Assembly (NCBI GenBank): GCA_039654915.1
Contig: CM077597.1
Span: 37,918,001 to 37,982,000, forward strand
Source: Aquilaria yunnanensis
Lineage: Eukaryota; Streptophyta; Magnoliopsida; Malvales; Thymelaeaceae
Direction: 5' to 3'
DNA length: 64,000 nucleotides
In this document: piece by piece, positions 33,800 through 44,882 of the stretch
Layout of the letters: the number at the start of each line of letters is the position of its first letter
How positions within the stretch are numbered: position 1 is the stretch's first letter
Notes under the pieces: generated by a model
Database searches by the model: none
What the model was told of the DNA's origin: nothing
Seen by the model: the letters and a program-made list of their open reading frames with translations, nothing else
Position numbers and translations under genes: made by a program

Positions 33800-34350
33800 G
33801 AGAGATTGCAGTCATGGAATATCAGAGTCCGGCAAAGAAACTGGCTCGCAAGGATGGATCCACCGTCATCTTCCCCCATGACGATCCGCTGCTAATCATG
33901 GCAAGGATAGGGAACTGGGACGTCAAAAGAGTGTTGCTTGATGATGGATTGAATACTGACGTCCTATTCTCGCATTTACTGGCGAATTTGGACATTTCCA
34001 GCAGCGAGCTCAAGCCTGTCACCTCGCCCACCTTCGGGGTTGGACCATCCGAACTACCTGTCCTCGGATGGATTGATCTCCCCCTGATGATGAAAGGAAC
34101 TTCGGTCGACGGAACAGCTGAGCTGTACGCCTCCATTATGGCGAGATTTATCATCATGGACGTTCCTTCTTCGTACAACGCCATCCTTGGAAGGCAGACA
34201 CAGGGAAACCTGCATATTCGCCCTGACGTGAAGTACTTGATTGTCACATTCGCCACCAAGGATGGGGATGCAGAGGTCTTCATAGATCAAGCCGAGGTAA
34301 GGAAGGTGTTTGTAAAAGCACGAAAAGCTCCGGCAAATAACCCCGCACAA
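33800..34350 (+). pseudogene. Protease of element C
   Basis: The retropepsin-like region has DPLLIMARIGNWDVKRVLL, the active-site segment LLDDGLNTDVLFSH, SPTFGVGPSELPVLGWIDL and PSSYNAILGRQTQGNLHI. The active Asp-Gly pair is present, but the next residue is Leu where D has Ser. It cleaves the gag-pol chain. It lies in a long open frame from 32968 to 34662 with the gag end, so gag and pol are fused. Confidence 0.82.
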
Positions 34351-34479
34351 ACAATGGAGGCAAAGGCGCCAGAGAAGGGCAAAGAAGGAGATCCCATGAG
34401 AGCGGAAACGGAAACAGCAGAACTTGTCCCAGGACAATCTACCCAAATAGGGAAGAACTTGCCCGAAGGTGACAAGCAA

Positions 34480-35526
34480 AACCTTGTATCTTTTCTACTG
34501 GGAAATAAAGATCTCTTTGCCTACTCGCCGAAAGACATGCCAGGGGTGCACCCTGGCATAATACAACACAGCCTCAAAGTAAGCCTGGAAGCAAAGCCTG
34601 TCCGAAAAAAGAAGCGAAGCATCTTAGCCCATAAGAGCAACTTTGTGAAAACCGAAGTCTAGCGCCTGTTAGACGCTGAAGTCATCAGGGAGGTCAAATA
34701 CCCCGAATGGTTAAGCAACGTGGTCATTGCCACAAAAGAAGGCAGCAGCAAACTCCGGATGTGCATTGACTTCAGAAACTTGAACGATGCTTGCCCGAAA
34801 GACTCATACCCTCTTCCGCCAATAGACCAACTGGTAGACTCAACTGCCGAATACAGGCTCCTAAGTTTCTTAGACGCCTTCAGCGGCTACCATCAAATAA
34901 GGATGGACCCCGAAGATGAAGAAAAAACCGCCTTCATCACCGAGGGAGTAACATACTGCTACGTCAGGATGCCCTTCGGGCTTAAAAATGCAGGAGCCAC
35001 CTACCAAAGGTTGATGAACAAGGTCTTTAAGGACCAAATGGGGAGAAATATGGAGGTGTATGTTGACGATATGATAGTCAAAAGCAAGCTCCCTCGCAAC
35101 CACATTGCAGATCTAGAGGAAACCTTCCAAAAGCTCAGAGCCTTCGGGATTCATCTCAATCCTGAAAAATGCATGTTCGGGGTGACCTCGGGAAAGTTCC
35201 TTGGGTACATGGTATCCGAAAGAGGCATCGATGCAAACCTCCAAAAAATAAAGGCTCTGCTCGAGTTCCGAACTCCTGCCACAGTAAAAGACGTGCAGAG
35301 ACTCACCGGAAGAATAACCTCTCTTAAGAGGTTCATTTCCAGGTACGAAGATAGGTGTCGGCCTTTATTCAAAGTCCTCACAAAGGCAGCAAAAAAGGAA
35401 GGCAACCTTGGAAGGGATGATCATCCTTGGGATCAAGACTGCCAAAAAGCCTGGGAAGAACTCAAAATCTACCTAGCCAGCCTGCCAACTCTGCGAAAAC
35501 CTCATGAGGGAGAGCCCCTCGTATGA
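34480..35526 (+). pseudogene. Reverse transcriptase of element C
   Basis: Visible blocks: NKDLFAYSPKDMPGVHPG (about 34505), KLRMCIDFRNLNDACPKDS (34750), FLDAFSGYHQIRMDPEDEE (34870), MPFGLKNAGATYQRLMN (34970), catalytic YVDDMIVKS (about 35059), LNPEKCMFGVTSGKFLGY and DVQRLTGRITSL. It is interrupted by TAG at 34660-34662, where a Gln codon CAG is expected, and by TGA at 35524. Motif content is otherwise complete. It copies RNA to DNA in the cytoplasm. Confidence 0.92.
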
Positions 35527-36486
35527 TACCTCGCCGTCACGGAAAAAGCTGTGAGCTCGGTCCTCGTGAAAGAAGAAGGGCCAAAACAATGGCCGGTGTA
35601 CTATGTAAGCAAATCCCTGCATGGCGCCGAAGTCAGGTACCCTCTGCTGCAAAAAGCTATATACGCCTTGGTGCTTGCAGGGAGAAGGCTGCGACCATAC
35701 TTTCAGGCTTACCCCATCATCGTCCGAAGTAGCCTACCACTACGGGACGTTATGAGGAAAGTGGATTATTCTGGAAGGCTCTCCAAGTGCTGTATAGAGC
35801 TTGGCGAACACAATATCACCTATGAACCTCGGAAGGACATAAAAGCTCAAGCACTGGCAGAATTCATTGCCAAAATACCCACCACTGAGGATAGTCATCC
35901 AGATCTGAACGAAGGTGAGCCAGAAAGGACCTTACATGTTGACGGAGCCTCGGGGTCCGAACACCAGGGAGCTGGGGTAATTATCAGAGGCCCCGAAGGC
36001 CTAGAGGTAATGAAGGCTATCAAGTTTAGCTTCAACATCACTAACAATGTGGCTGAGTATGAAGCCCTCATAGCGGGATTACAACTGGCCAGAAAAATTG
36101 GCGTGAGAAACTTAAAGGCTCACAGCGATTCCCAGCTAATAGTTCGGCAGACGGCAGGAGACTTTGGGGCGAAGGACCCAACCTTGGCAAAATACCATGA
36201 GCTGGTAGCAAAACTCATTCAAGAGTTTGACGCCTTACGGATCGAAAACATACCTCGACGGAAAAACACCGAAGCAGACTGCTTGGCGAAGTCAAAGACC
36301 TACACCGAGGTGCTAGACCATCCGAGCATCTCAGTACTGAGCATAGCGACCTCGGGAAAAGGATGGAGGGATCCAATAAAAAGGTACCTCGTGGAAAATG
36401 TGCTCCCCGAACACCCCGGTGACGCTGCAAAACTGCGAAGGTGCTCTGGTCGTTTCTTCCTAATCGGTGAAGAACTATACCGATAG
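35527..36486 (+). pseudogene. RNase H and second (Tat-type) RNase H of element C
   Basis: The ordinary gypsy RNase H end is at 35551-35870 (WPVYYVSKSLHGAEVRYP, LQKAIYALVLAGRRLRPYF, DIKAQALAEFIAK). The second RNase H follows (about 35930-36290) with all acidic positions visible: HVDGASGSEHQGAGVI, NNVAEYEALIAGLQLA, LKAHSDSQLIVRQ and NTEADCLAKSK. A dual RNase H is known from the plant Tat lineage. The frame of 311 codons ends at a TAG at 36484-36486, where D has a Gln codon (YRQV). Confidence 0.88.
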
Positions 36487-39020
36487 GGATACGCGAATCT
36501 GCTGCAAAGATGTGTGAATGAAGAGGATACTGAAATGATCCTTGAAGAAGTCCACAAAGGCATGTATGGTTCACACATTGGAACTGATGCCCTGGCGGCA
36601 GTGATACTTCGCCAGGGATACTTCTGGCCTACCCTAAGAAAGGACGCAAGGCAGTTCGTCCGGAAATGCGGTAGTTGCCAGAGACACGCGAACATCCAGA
36701 GGGCACCCTAGGAAATGGTAACTTCGGCTGACTATCCCTGGCCCTTCGCAGTCTGGGGTATAGACCTTATTGGGCCACTCCCCTCAGCACCCGGAGCCGT
36801 GACATTCTGCGTGGTAGCAGTAGACTATTTCTCCAAATGGGTCGAGGCAGAACCGCTAGCAACTATCTCGGTGAAAGAAGCGCAAAAGTTTGTATGGAAG
36901 AACATCGTATGCAGATTCGGCATACCGAGGGTACTAGTGGCTGATAATGGATCCCAATTCATAGACAAAGGATTCCAGGAATTTATCAGCGACCTCGGAA
37001 TAATGATGCACTTTGCCCCAGTAGCTCACCCCCAAAGCAACGGGCAGGTGGAGGTATCTAACAGGACCATAAAAGATGGTCTGAAAAAGAGACTGGGGGA
37101 AGCAAAAGGGAAATGGCCAGGAGAACTCCAAAGCGTATTATGGAGTTACCGAACGACGCCCCGAAGAGCCACAGGGGAGACTCCCTTCTCACTCGTCCTC
37201 GGTGTTGGGTTTCGGGAGCCAAACAGCGCAGCGAAATTTAACCGAAACCCTCCAGGATCCAAGTGAAACGGGGTAAACCGGGTGTTCGAAAATTTCATAC
37301 CTAATTTTCGGTTGAGATCTCTCACTCAACTGTAGAGTCGAATCTAAAAACCTGAATAGTTGACGTGTTTAGGCTCTCTATGGTATCCACACGAGCCTCT
37401 CGGGATCACCACACTTCCACCGCATCCCGGCAGATGCATTTCTCTTGCGCTCGCAGTGCTAGCTTGCGTCCTCCAAGGAATTGCAAGAGAAGAGTGCGGC
37501 TGTCCTTTTGGGAGGCTAGGGCAAGGAGACCTGCGAATTTCTCACTTAAAAGTTGTATTTATAGTGAGACTCAACTTCCAGGCCTAATGGGTTTCAAAGC
37601 CCTAATCCAATTAGGATTTAATTTAGGGCTTAATAATGGCTCAACTCCTTAGCCCATTATTAATACGAAATTAAAGTGAAACCATAACCCAAATAATTAG
37701 CCCATGCACTCTAATGATCCAAATAGCTCTATGTGTGCGACCCAATAGGCTCTTGCCATGTTGGCAATGATCATAAATCACATTTATGATCATAAGCAAT
37801 GAGCGGTGTCTAGCAACACATCATTGCTACCCAAGTGACAAGATTGTCGGTGAATCGACTAAACCTTTATGATCATCACCGATATATGCCATTGTCCCTT
37901 TGTCCAAGATATCAAGACTAAGCACGAGACATGGAATGTGTCACTCTCGTATAGGCCAATCTTTGGTTTCTTGATTACCGAGTAGACCAAATTAAACTGA
38001 CGACATTGATATCATATATCAACTCATCGGAGCATGGCCATGCATTTTCTAAGTCTTACTCTATCAAGGGGCCCAAAGATATCACTCCCGTTACATAGGA
38101 GGGACAAATCCCATCTTGATCATACAAATCCCTCCGCATGATATGTGACATACCCAATGACCTGCTTCAAGTTCACTCAGTTACGAGCAACAAAGGAAAG
38201 TATCAAAGTATGTGACTCACATGTAGGGAACCTTGATGATCTTAGGTCGAAGGACTACATATACCATGATCACTATGAGAATCACTTATGACACTCATAT
38301 AACGATCCATGAAGTGTTCTCATGGTGGGTCGGTCCAGTACACAAGTTCTCCAACTTGTACCCATATGTAGACTACATATCTCATATTAGTCTCCACATA
38401 TGCTAGTCATTATGTATTATTGCAACCCGCTCCACAATAATACTAGACTAGGGACGTTTAAGAATATCATTATTCTAGGGTTACAATTATGTTTATTACG
38501 TTACGCAGAAACAAAACAACAAACAAAATTGCTGGATTAATGCCTCAATAAAATATCATGACTCAATGTGGAAAAAGCCAATCATCTCATGATTGGCTTT
38601 TTGGGCACAACACTAACATTCGGAACAGAGGCCATCATCCCTATCGAGATAGTTAGACCATCAGTACGGGTGCAAGTATTTGATGAAGGTGGAAACGACC
38701 TCGGCCTAAGAACGAAGCTCGACCTCATCGGCGAACACAGAGAAACAGCTGAGCTGAGAAGAAAAGCTTTCCAGCAAAGAGTGGCCGCGGCTATAAATTT
38801 ACGGGCCAGTCCAAAAGAAATCAAGAAAGGGGACCTCGTTCTCCGAAAGTCTAACTTTGCACCCCGAAAGCCATCCCACGGAGTACTTCGCGCGAACTGG
38901 GAAGGACCTTATCTGGTTCTTGCTGAAGTACGAAAAGGCGTGTACAAACTTGGCGACACCGAAGGCGTAGAATTGAAAAACACTTGGCACTCAGACGCCC
39001 TAAAGAAATTCTACGCTTAA
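36487..39020 (+). pseudogene. Integrase of element C, split by a copia solo LTR
   Basis: The zinc finger (EEVHKGMYGSHIG with CGSCQRH) is at 36514-36710. The core (36715-37202) has WGIDLIGPLPSAPG, LVADNGSQFIDKG and NGQVEVSNRTIKDGLKK, and GETPFSLVLG at the break. After the 1416-bp insertion the frame resumes at 38624 with GTEAIIPIEIVRPSV and goes on to GDLVLRKSNFAPRKPS, ending KKFYA at 39020. A TAG at 36709 separates finger and core. Integrase inserts the DNA copy. Confidence 0.92.
37203..38618 (-). mobile_element. Copia solo LTR (1416 bp) in the integrase of C
   Basis: On the + strand it begins TGTTGGGTTTCGGGAGCC and ends GGGCACAACACTAACA. The reverse complement starts TGTTAGTGTTGTGCCC like the copia 3' LTR at 26163. 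Flanks are CTCGG (37198-37202) and TTCGG (38619-38623). On the minus strand TATAAATA is at 37563-37556. No internal domain remains, so it is a solo LTR left by recombination. Confidence 0.93.
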
Positions 39021-39408
39021 GATGGAGCGGAAGGATTGTGTTGTACAAAAAATATCCTAAGTACAGAATGTCCTTGAGAAAGATTCTTAAGTGTACAAAA
39101 TGGTGCAAGACAGAATTTCACGAAGGTGTTCGCCGTGATAAAGCGCAGATGTGACTTTCCAAAGTCCCTTGAGCCATCACGCTCAGAAAAATGGAAAAAA
39201 TCTTGCGAAAGTACACGCCGCAACAAGCGCAGAATAGTTTTCCGAAGTCTCTTGAGCGAACGCGTTCGGGACGATGGAAATGCAAAATCTTGCAAAAAAG
39301 ACTTAGCCAAAAAATATTCATTGAGAATGATCAGGCTTACAAAGAAGTTGCTGCCCAAGAAGGAGCACAAAAGTGAAGAGAAAAAAAGGAAAAGGCCCCT
39401 AAAACAGC
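39021..39408. other. Spacer between converging gene ends in element C
   Basis: The sense integrase stop (39020) faces the antisense-gene stop (39409). An imperfect tandem repeat of about 80 bp (ttccaaagtcccttgagc at 39158, ttccgaagtctcttgagc at 39238) lies within. There is no gene. Sense and antisense transcripts probably end or overlap here. Confidence 0.6.
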
Positions 39409-41833
39409 CTAAGAGTTCTCGGCGTCCCAGGAGCCACCAGCCTCTGTGCTCTTTTCCACCACCTTCGGCGCCGGAATTATGGAAGGCAGGTTCAGGTGCT
39501 CGATTTTTGACCAGGACCACCGAGGCCCCTCGGGAATGTTTAGAGCTTCCAAAAAAGAGAGGTCCAGACCTGGGAACCTCTGAAGGACTTGGTGCCGAGC
39601 AAGGCAGAATCCGTCCTGGAAGGCAACCTTGGTCATTTGGTCGGATTTGTCCTTCTCAACCTCAAGGTCCTCGAGCTCGTCCTTCAAATCTGCAACCTCC
39701 TTCTTCAGCGCCTTCATCTTCTTCTTCACGTCGGGCTCCTTCTTCAAAGACTTGACCTCGGCATCAAGAGCATTTTTCTCAGCCACCAACAACCGTATGA
39801 GATTGTCAGAATCTGACTTATCCTTGAGAAGGTCTTGGTTGGCAACGAGCATCCCCGCCACCTGATCGCCGAGGTCAGCAATCTTCTGGGAGGAGTCCTT
39901 CTCAAGGTCTTCCTTTTCCTTCCGGAACTCCTCCCGAAGGGCAGCCACTTTTTTCTTCGCAGCATCTGCCAACTGCTGGTTCTTGGCAGTCAATTCCGAG
40001 CACGTGACTTTCACTTTTTCTAAGGCCTCTAAGGCCGAAGCTCGGAACGCCGTCTGCCTGGCTAGCCGAACTCGGAGAAAGCCAGCGTACCCCAGCAGCT
40101 GCGAAAAGATGAACGCAAGGTCAGTAAGAGCTAGGCACTTAGGAAAAATTGAAGGGAAAATGTGTGAAGAGCATACCTGAGCAGCAGGCTCGGTAACTTT
40201 CGCTGCGAGGGTGTCATCGCTCGGATGGGCCGCCGCAATAGCCTTAAAGGAGGCCTTTGTAAGCACTCCCTTCAAAATCTGCTTCGCCATTTGAGGACAG
40301 TCCTTGGAGTATAAGTTCATGTCCTCCGTGAATGTCCAGAAAGGCTCTTTGCGTATCTTCCCTTGTGGGACTTTGGCATCGCTAAGGGCCCTCATCTTCG
40401 CGTGTTCGGCCGCCCAGTTTGGAGTAAGCAACTCCCCTACATGGCGAAAATGAGAAGCAGGTCAGAGACAAAGGAAATTTCAGAAAAACAAAAGAGCCAT
40501 ACTTGTTCTGAAAACAACAAACCGGATGGCACTACGATCACGACGTCCTCGGAGTCCTGAGACTCCTCGGTCGAAATCCCCTTGCCTTTCTTCATGCGCC
40601 GCTCCTCGGTAGAAGGAGCCTCTTCCACGGCCTCCAGAAGGGCCTGTGGCGCGGAAGGGCTCTGGGGAGGGACGTCGACGGAAGGAAACTTGGCAGCGGC
40701 AGGGACCTCGGCAGCAGCCTCGGGCGGCGGAATCTCGGCTGCCCCAGGCTCCTCGGCAGCCTCCTCGAAAATTTCTTGCTGAGGAAGCTGGGCAGTTTTC
40801 TTTGCCCGTTTCGCCGAAGGTCCAGTGCCAGTAGACTTCCGCCTTCGGGAAGCCGCCTTCTTTGTCTGGTCACCCTTCTCCACCTGGTCGGAAAAAAGGG
40901 ACTTGTAGAATGCAACAGTCCCGTCCCCCATCTCTGAAAAAGAAAAAAGACATCAACGTAAGGCCGAGGGAAAAACTGCAAGGGAGTAGAAGATAACTTA
41001 CTTTCGAAAAGCGTTTCGAAAGAAACTTCTTCCCGAAGGAGCTGCACCAACCAGGAGTCCTTCTCGGCGATAGCAGGAGCTGGCATCTCGAGGTCAGTCT
41101 TAAGCTCCTTGACCACCCCTAACTCCCGAAGGACCTCTTCGGTCATCAACCTCCAGTTAATGGGGAAGGGGTACAAGGAGCGCGGAGCGATCTCGGGAGC
41201 CCAGTCGAAGACGGCGCGAATACGTCCGTCGAAGTCCTCGAACACGGGAGCCAACTCTGGAGTCAGCAGTATCCTCAGATCAACGACGTCCACATCCAGC
41301 TTTCCCCGAGCCCATTTGGTCGGAACATACGACCAGGCCTCATCTATCTTTAGGAAGAAGAATTTCTGTTGCCACCCTCGCCAACTGTCCTTAGTGGCAA
41401 AAGTGAACATGAATTTTTTGCTCCCGGATCCCCGAGGTAGCATGAAATAGAAGCCACCCTTCGGGACCACGAAGAGCTTGTAGTACTGCATGAAAATTAC
41501 AAAATGGAGTTTTATCCCGAAGATGCCACACATACAGAGGAAGGCATTAAAATAGCAGTACGAGTTCGGGGGAAGCCGATTCACAGCAATGCCATGAAAT
41601 TGGCAGAACTCGCAAACCATCTTCGGGGGAGGATAACGAAGTCCGGCCTTCAGCTGGGCTCGGAAAATGGTAACCTCGTTACTATGGTTTGAAAAAGCAT
41701 AGTGGTCAGATCGTGGCAGCCGGGTAATGGTGTAAGAGGGAAGAAAGAACTTCTTCTTCCACCTCTCTAATTTTTTAGGGGTGGTGCAACAAGGATGAGA
41801 TAAAAGAGGCTGCTAGCTCTCAGGGACAGGCAT
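39409..41833 (-). CDS. Antisense accessory gene of element C, four exons, one stop
   Basis: Exons on the minus strand: 41833-41002, 40933-40523, 40436-40177, 40098-39409. Introns of 68, 86 and 78 nt have GT..AG ends. The sum is 2193 nt, or 731 codons, in one frame. Exon 1 has the ESW..PLLSHPCCTT block (its Trp is now TAG, the only stop), then YPPPKMVCEFCQFHG, YCYFNAFLCMCGIFG and FMQYYKLFV, resembling the Pfam putative gypsy type transposon family (PF04195, from memory). Exon 2 has FYKSLFSDQVEKGDQ and a basic, NLS-like KKAASRRRKS..KRAKK, then an Ala/Pro/Glu-rich part. Exon 4 is a Lys/Glu-rich coiled coil of about 130 residues, ending in AFQDGFCLARHQ, RWSWSKIEHLNLP. Role unknown; nuclear location is inferred. 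It is tail-to-tail with integrase and has its own promoter. Confidence 0.8.
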
Positions 41834-42093
41834 TTTGGACAGAAAAATGAGTTCGGAAAAAGCAAGAAAACAACTTCCGGAAAAAACTCGAAAAAACAGA
41901 GGTATTAAAAGGCTCTGGAAAGAAAAAAACCCACTAAAAGACTTGCCAAAATCGGAGGTCACCGTCGTAAAAGGTTGCCGGAAAAAGCTCTGTTAAAACA
42001 GCTCTACCGCAAAAGCAAGAGAAAGCGCAGAGAAAAGGTCAAGCAGGGAAAGAGCAGAAGCAAAAGCAAAAAGGGCTTATGATGGAACGGGCC

Positions 42094-42236
42094 ATTTATA
42101 GGCCAAGGGTGGGTAACCGAAACGACGTCATAAGTGCCCTTTGAAGGCGAACCATCGCCGTAATTGCACTCTGTGCCTGAAAAGACACGCTCTCTGTAAA
42201 CGACGCGACCCTCCTCCAATTACAGTGTGCCACGTG
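42094..42236 (-). promoter_or_regulatory. Antisense-gene promoter of element C (TATA plus G-box)
   Basis: On the minus strand TATAAAT is at 42100-42094 and CACGTG at about 42236-42231, within GACACGTGGC. The accessory-gene start codon is 261 bp downstream of the TATA, at 41833. The arrangement matches A, B and D. Confidence 0.65.
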
Positions 42237-42511
42237 TCAACCGCCCGCCAAAATAGGGGACACGTCTTCTGACATCCCTAAAAAACTGGGACGCGTTGCT
42301 CAGACTGACGCGCTTGGCCATCAGACACGACGCTGCACAGACCTGCAAAAGCAAAGAAGCAGGTTGCCTCGAAGACACCAAAAGACAGGCTATGGCCGAA
42401 CAGCCATACCTTTGGGCAAGAGGTGTACCTTCGACACAGGTGTTACTCTCTATAGACTCCCAAAGAACATCCTCGGAAAGAAAACAAAACCGAAGTCGTC
42501 ACTTCGGCTTT

Positions 42512-42526
42512 CCGAAGGGGGGCATG
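42512..42526 (+). other. Polypurine tract of element C
   Basis: ccgaaggggggcatg directly precedes the 3' LTR start TGATAACC, the expected plus-strand primer position. Confidence 0.85.
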
Positions 42527-43384
42527 TGATAACCGAAGGACTATCGCCTCTGCCTGGCCGAACTCCCTGCCACCGGAATGGCCAGGAGATCTGGCGCTAC
42601 CCGGAAAAAGGTGGGATCACACACCTCGGAGAAAAGCCGAAGAGCCCGAGCTCGGCACGCCAGGGAACTTGAGGATACTATTAGCCCCCCGAGGTAGTAA
42701 ACAGACCGCCTTCGGAAAAATGGCACCAGCTAGTGCGGGCCGAACATGATCTTCCCGAAGGCGGAACTCCCTGAATCTGGGAACCCCCGAACAGGGGGCA
42801 TGTTTCCCGAAGTGGCACGGTCCGTACTGGAGGACGACCTCACCCAGGGACCTCGGGAGTACGGCAGGAGCATTTAAGGAAGCCTCTGACATGTCGCCCA
42901 CAGACGTCACAAGCCGCCTCAAAAGGCGCTCTGACACGCCGACGCCATCAAAGTCACATCATGGCCCGTCTCGGCTCAAGGCTCAAGGAAGCCTGCCACC
43001 AGCTACTTGTCCTTTACGCCCAGACATTCAGAGAACATCCGACCGAACACGTGTCACGATCTGAACGGGCTGGACACCTTTATAAATACCAGGGAATACA
43101 CCTTGGCAAACGATTGGCAAATATCCTGACTCCTCACTCTGAGAAAATACGACCAGGCAAGTTCACTGAACCCCTCAGCGCTATTTCCTCCGCCTTCTCT
43201 CAGCACCACTGACTTGGGCGTCTGAGGCTCCTCCCCAGAAAAACACCCCGGGGACCTCTTAACCCACTTTTTCTGAACATCTCAGGCACTCCCCCTTGGG
43301 CAAACCGGCCACCAGGCGTTCTTCCTCTCCAGGAGTCCCTCCATCAGTCACCATGACTACCAACGATGAAGCCCCTGGGCATCA
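42527..43384 (+). repeat. 3' LTR of element C (858 bp)
   Basis: Same length and ends as the 5' LTR, with about 23 substitutions and no indel that I could find. CACGTG is at 43048-43053 and TATAAATA at 43081-43088. It is followed by the CTTCC target repeat. Confidence 0.96.
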
Positions 43385-43389
43385 CTTCC

Positions 43390-43585
43390 TATGTTTCAAT
43401 CCTATGTCAACAAGTTCAATGTCTCAGGTCTTCATCGCTTAAGGAAGACTTGTTTCCACTAAAATCAATTGACAAAGCCTCATCTTTAGACCTAGAAACA
43501 GTAGACGAAAATTACCAATGTCTGGAATTTGGTTGCTATTTTTTTGAGTTTGGGAGAACAAGTGACCAAAAGACAATGAGAAAGT
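43390..43585 (+). other. Sequence between elements C and D with a short open frame
   Basis: This is the DNA into which C inserted. Read on from CTTGCC at 31094, across C, the frame stays open for about 70 codons (CQQVQCLRSSSLKEDLFPL, NYQCLEFGCYFFEFG) up to the D LTR at 43586. I do not recognise it. It may be a fragment of a host exon or chance. Confidence 0.25.
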
Positions 43586-44332
43586 TGATGCCTAGTGGCA
43601 TCTTCATTGTAGGACATGATGGGCTTGAGAGAGACTTCTAGTGAGAAGGTGTCTGCAAGATTTTGAAGAAAAAGGGTTAAGAGCTCCCTAGAGTGTGCTT
43701 CTGGGGAGGAGCCTCCAATGCCCAAGTCAGTACATGGGAGAGAAGTTGTTTGAGAGCAAAGAGTAAGGAAAAGAGAGTCCCAATGTCCTTACCAATGAGC
43801 CTCCTAAGTATTTATAGGAGGATGGAGGGAGGAGGCCATTTTTCACAGCTTACCTAGATCATGACACGTGTTCAGCCAGATTAGGTTTGTACTTTCGGAA
43901 GTAGGCATCTCCAACTGGCTGTAGGTAGTTCTGGCCAGAGAGTAGGGGCATGTGGCAGGCCTGTGTGTTTAGTGTTCCCCACCCATATTTGTCATTTCTC
44001 TGTAAGACCCCTTCGAAGGTGCAAGACCACTTCGGCGAGAAATCCTCCTCGAAGGCTACCAGAGAAGGCTTTTTGGATGGGCACACCTTCCTCAGGAGGC
44101 TTTTTCCTTTGTCGAGAGTGGAGGACCCATGCTTTCGAGGTTGGCAGTGTCCCCTCGAAGGTAGAAGATACTGATTTTCCTGAAGTTGGTCACATATATT
44201 TTTCGAGGGTGGATGCCAAGAGTCCTTGATTGGTGTCACAAATTCCCCGAGGGTGGTGTTACAGATTCTCTGAGGGTGGTGTTCGGCAAGCCAATTAGGA
44301 GTTCTTTGTGTGTGACAGCCCTTCAAGTATCA
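43586..44332 (-). repeat. 3' LTR of element D (747 bp)
   Basis: It runs from TGATGCCTAGTGGCATCTTC to TTCAAGTATCA on the + strand, clearly related to the B LTR (TGATGCCTGTCGGC). On the minus strand CACGTG is at 43870-43865 and TATAAATA at 43817-43810. U3 has a series of CGAGGGTGG, CGAAGGT and GAGGTTGG words. Confidence 0.88.
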
Positions 44333-44346
44333 CATTCCCCCCTCGG
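44333..44346 (-). other. Polypurine tract of element D
   Basis: On the minus strand ccgaggggggaatg abuts the LTR start TGATACTTGAAGG, as in B. Confidence 0.7.
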
Positions 44347-44777
44347 TAAGCTGAAGTTGCATCTTTGGCGTTAATCTTCCACAAGCGTGTCATGCAATTC
44401 TTGCTCTTTGGGGAAGGAACAACTATCCCAGATAGAAGAACTTCTTTTAACTGAGGTCAACTCCTTAGCTCGATTAGCCCCCTTAGCCCAAGATACTTTT
44501 TTTAACGAATGTAGTGTCTTCAGCATTCTTTGGGGATCCTTACATTTGGCAAGGCCACACTTTCAGAATATGAGGAGGTGTTTTGCCTTCTAGACAAATT
44601 CTTGATTTAACTGAGGTTGCCTAAGGTAAGGAACTACTTTCCCCTCAGGATATTTTTGTTCTTGCCTTCTATCAATGAACCGTCCTATCTTCTAACCAAG
44701 TCATCGCGTCACCTCGGAATAGGCAATATAGGCCTGCTAGTGTTAGAAGGCGTGCCCCTGTTTCTCATATCATGTGA

Positions 44778-44882
44778 CACGTGTCATCAGAGTATTGTCG
44801 ATCAGTCATGTCCATTACATTGGTTACATCCCTTCACTTGTGAAGGGTCATTATGGTGACACTTTTCCTCAGTCTATATAAA
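44778..44882 (+). promoter_or_regulatory. Antisense-gene promoter of element D (G-box plus TATA)
   Basis: CACGTG at 44778-44783 (context GACACGTGTC) precedes TATATAAA at 44875-44882 by 92 bp. The start codon of the accessory gene is at 45127. The word cattatggtgacac lies between the boxes, as a similar word does in A and B. Confidence 0.65.

Larger units (their letters stand above)
31111..43384 (+). mobile_element. Complete Tat-type Ty3/gypsy element C
   Basis: Perfect CTTCC target repeats (31106-31110 and 43385-43389) bound two 858-bp LTRs. Order: 5' LTR, primer site, gag, protease, RT, RNase H, second RNase H, integrase (split by a copia solo LTR), spacer, antisense accessory gene, its promoter, polypurine tract, 3' LTR. 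I counted about 23 differences between the LTRs (near 2.7 percent), so insertion is fairly recent. Only a few in-frame stops and a 164-bp duplication break gag-pol. It is the best reference for A, B and D. Confidence 0.96.

Noticed and set aside
42541..42937. Minus-strand frames of 61-106 codons in the C LTR, also present at 31125-31521
   Set aside because: They occur in both LTRs because the LTRs are copies. No start context, domain or relation to other LTR families supports coding.
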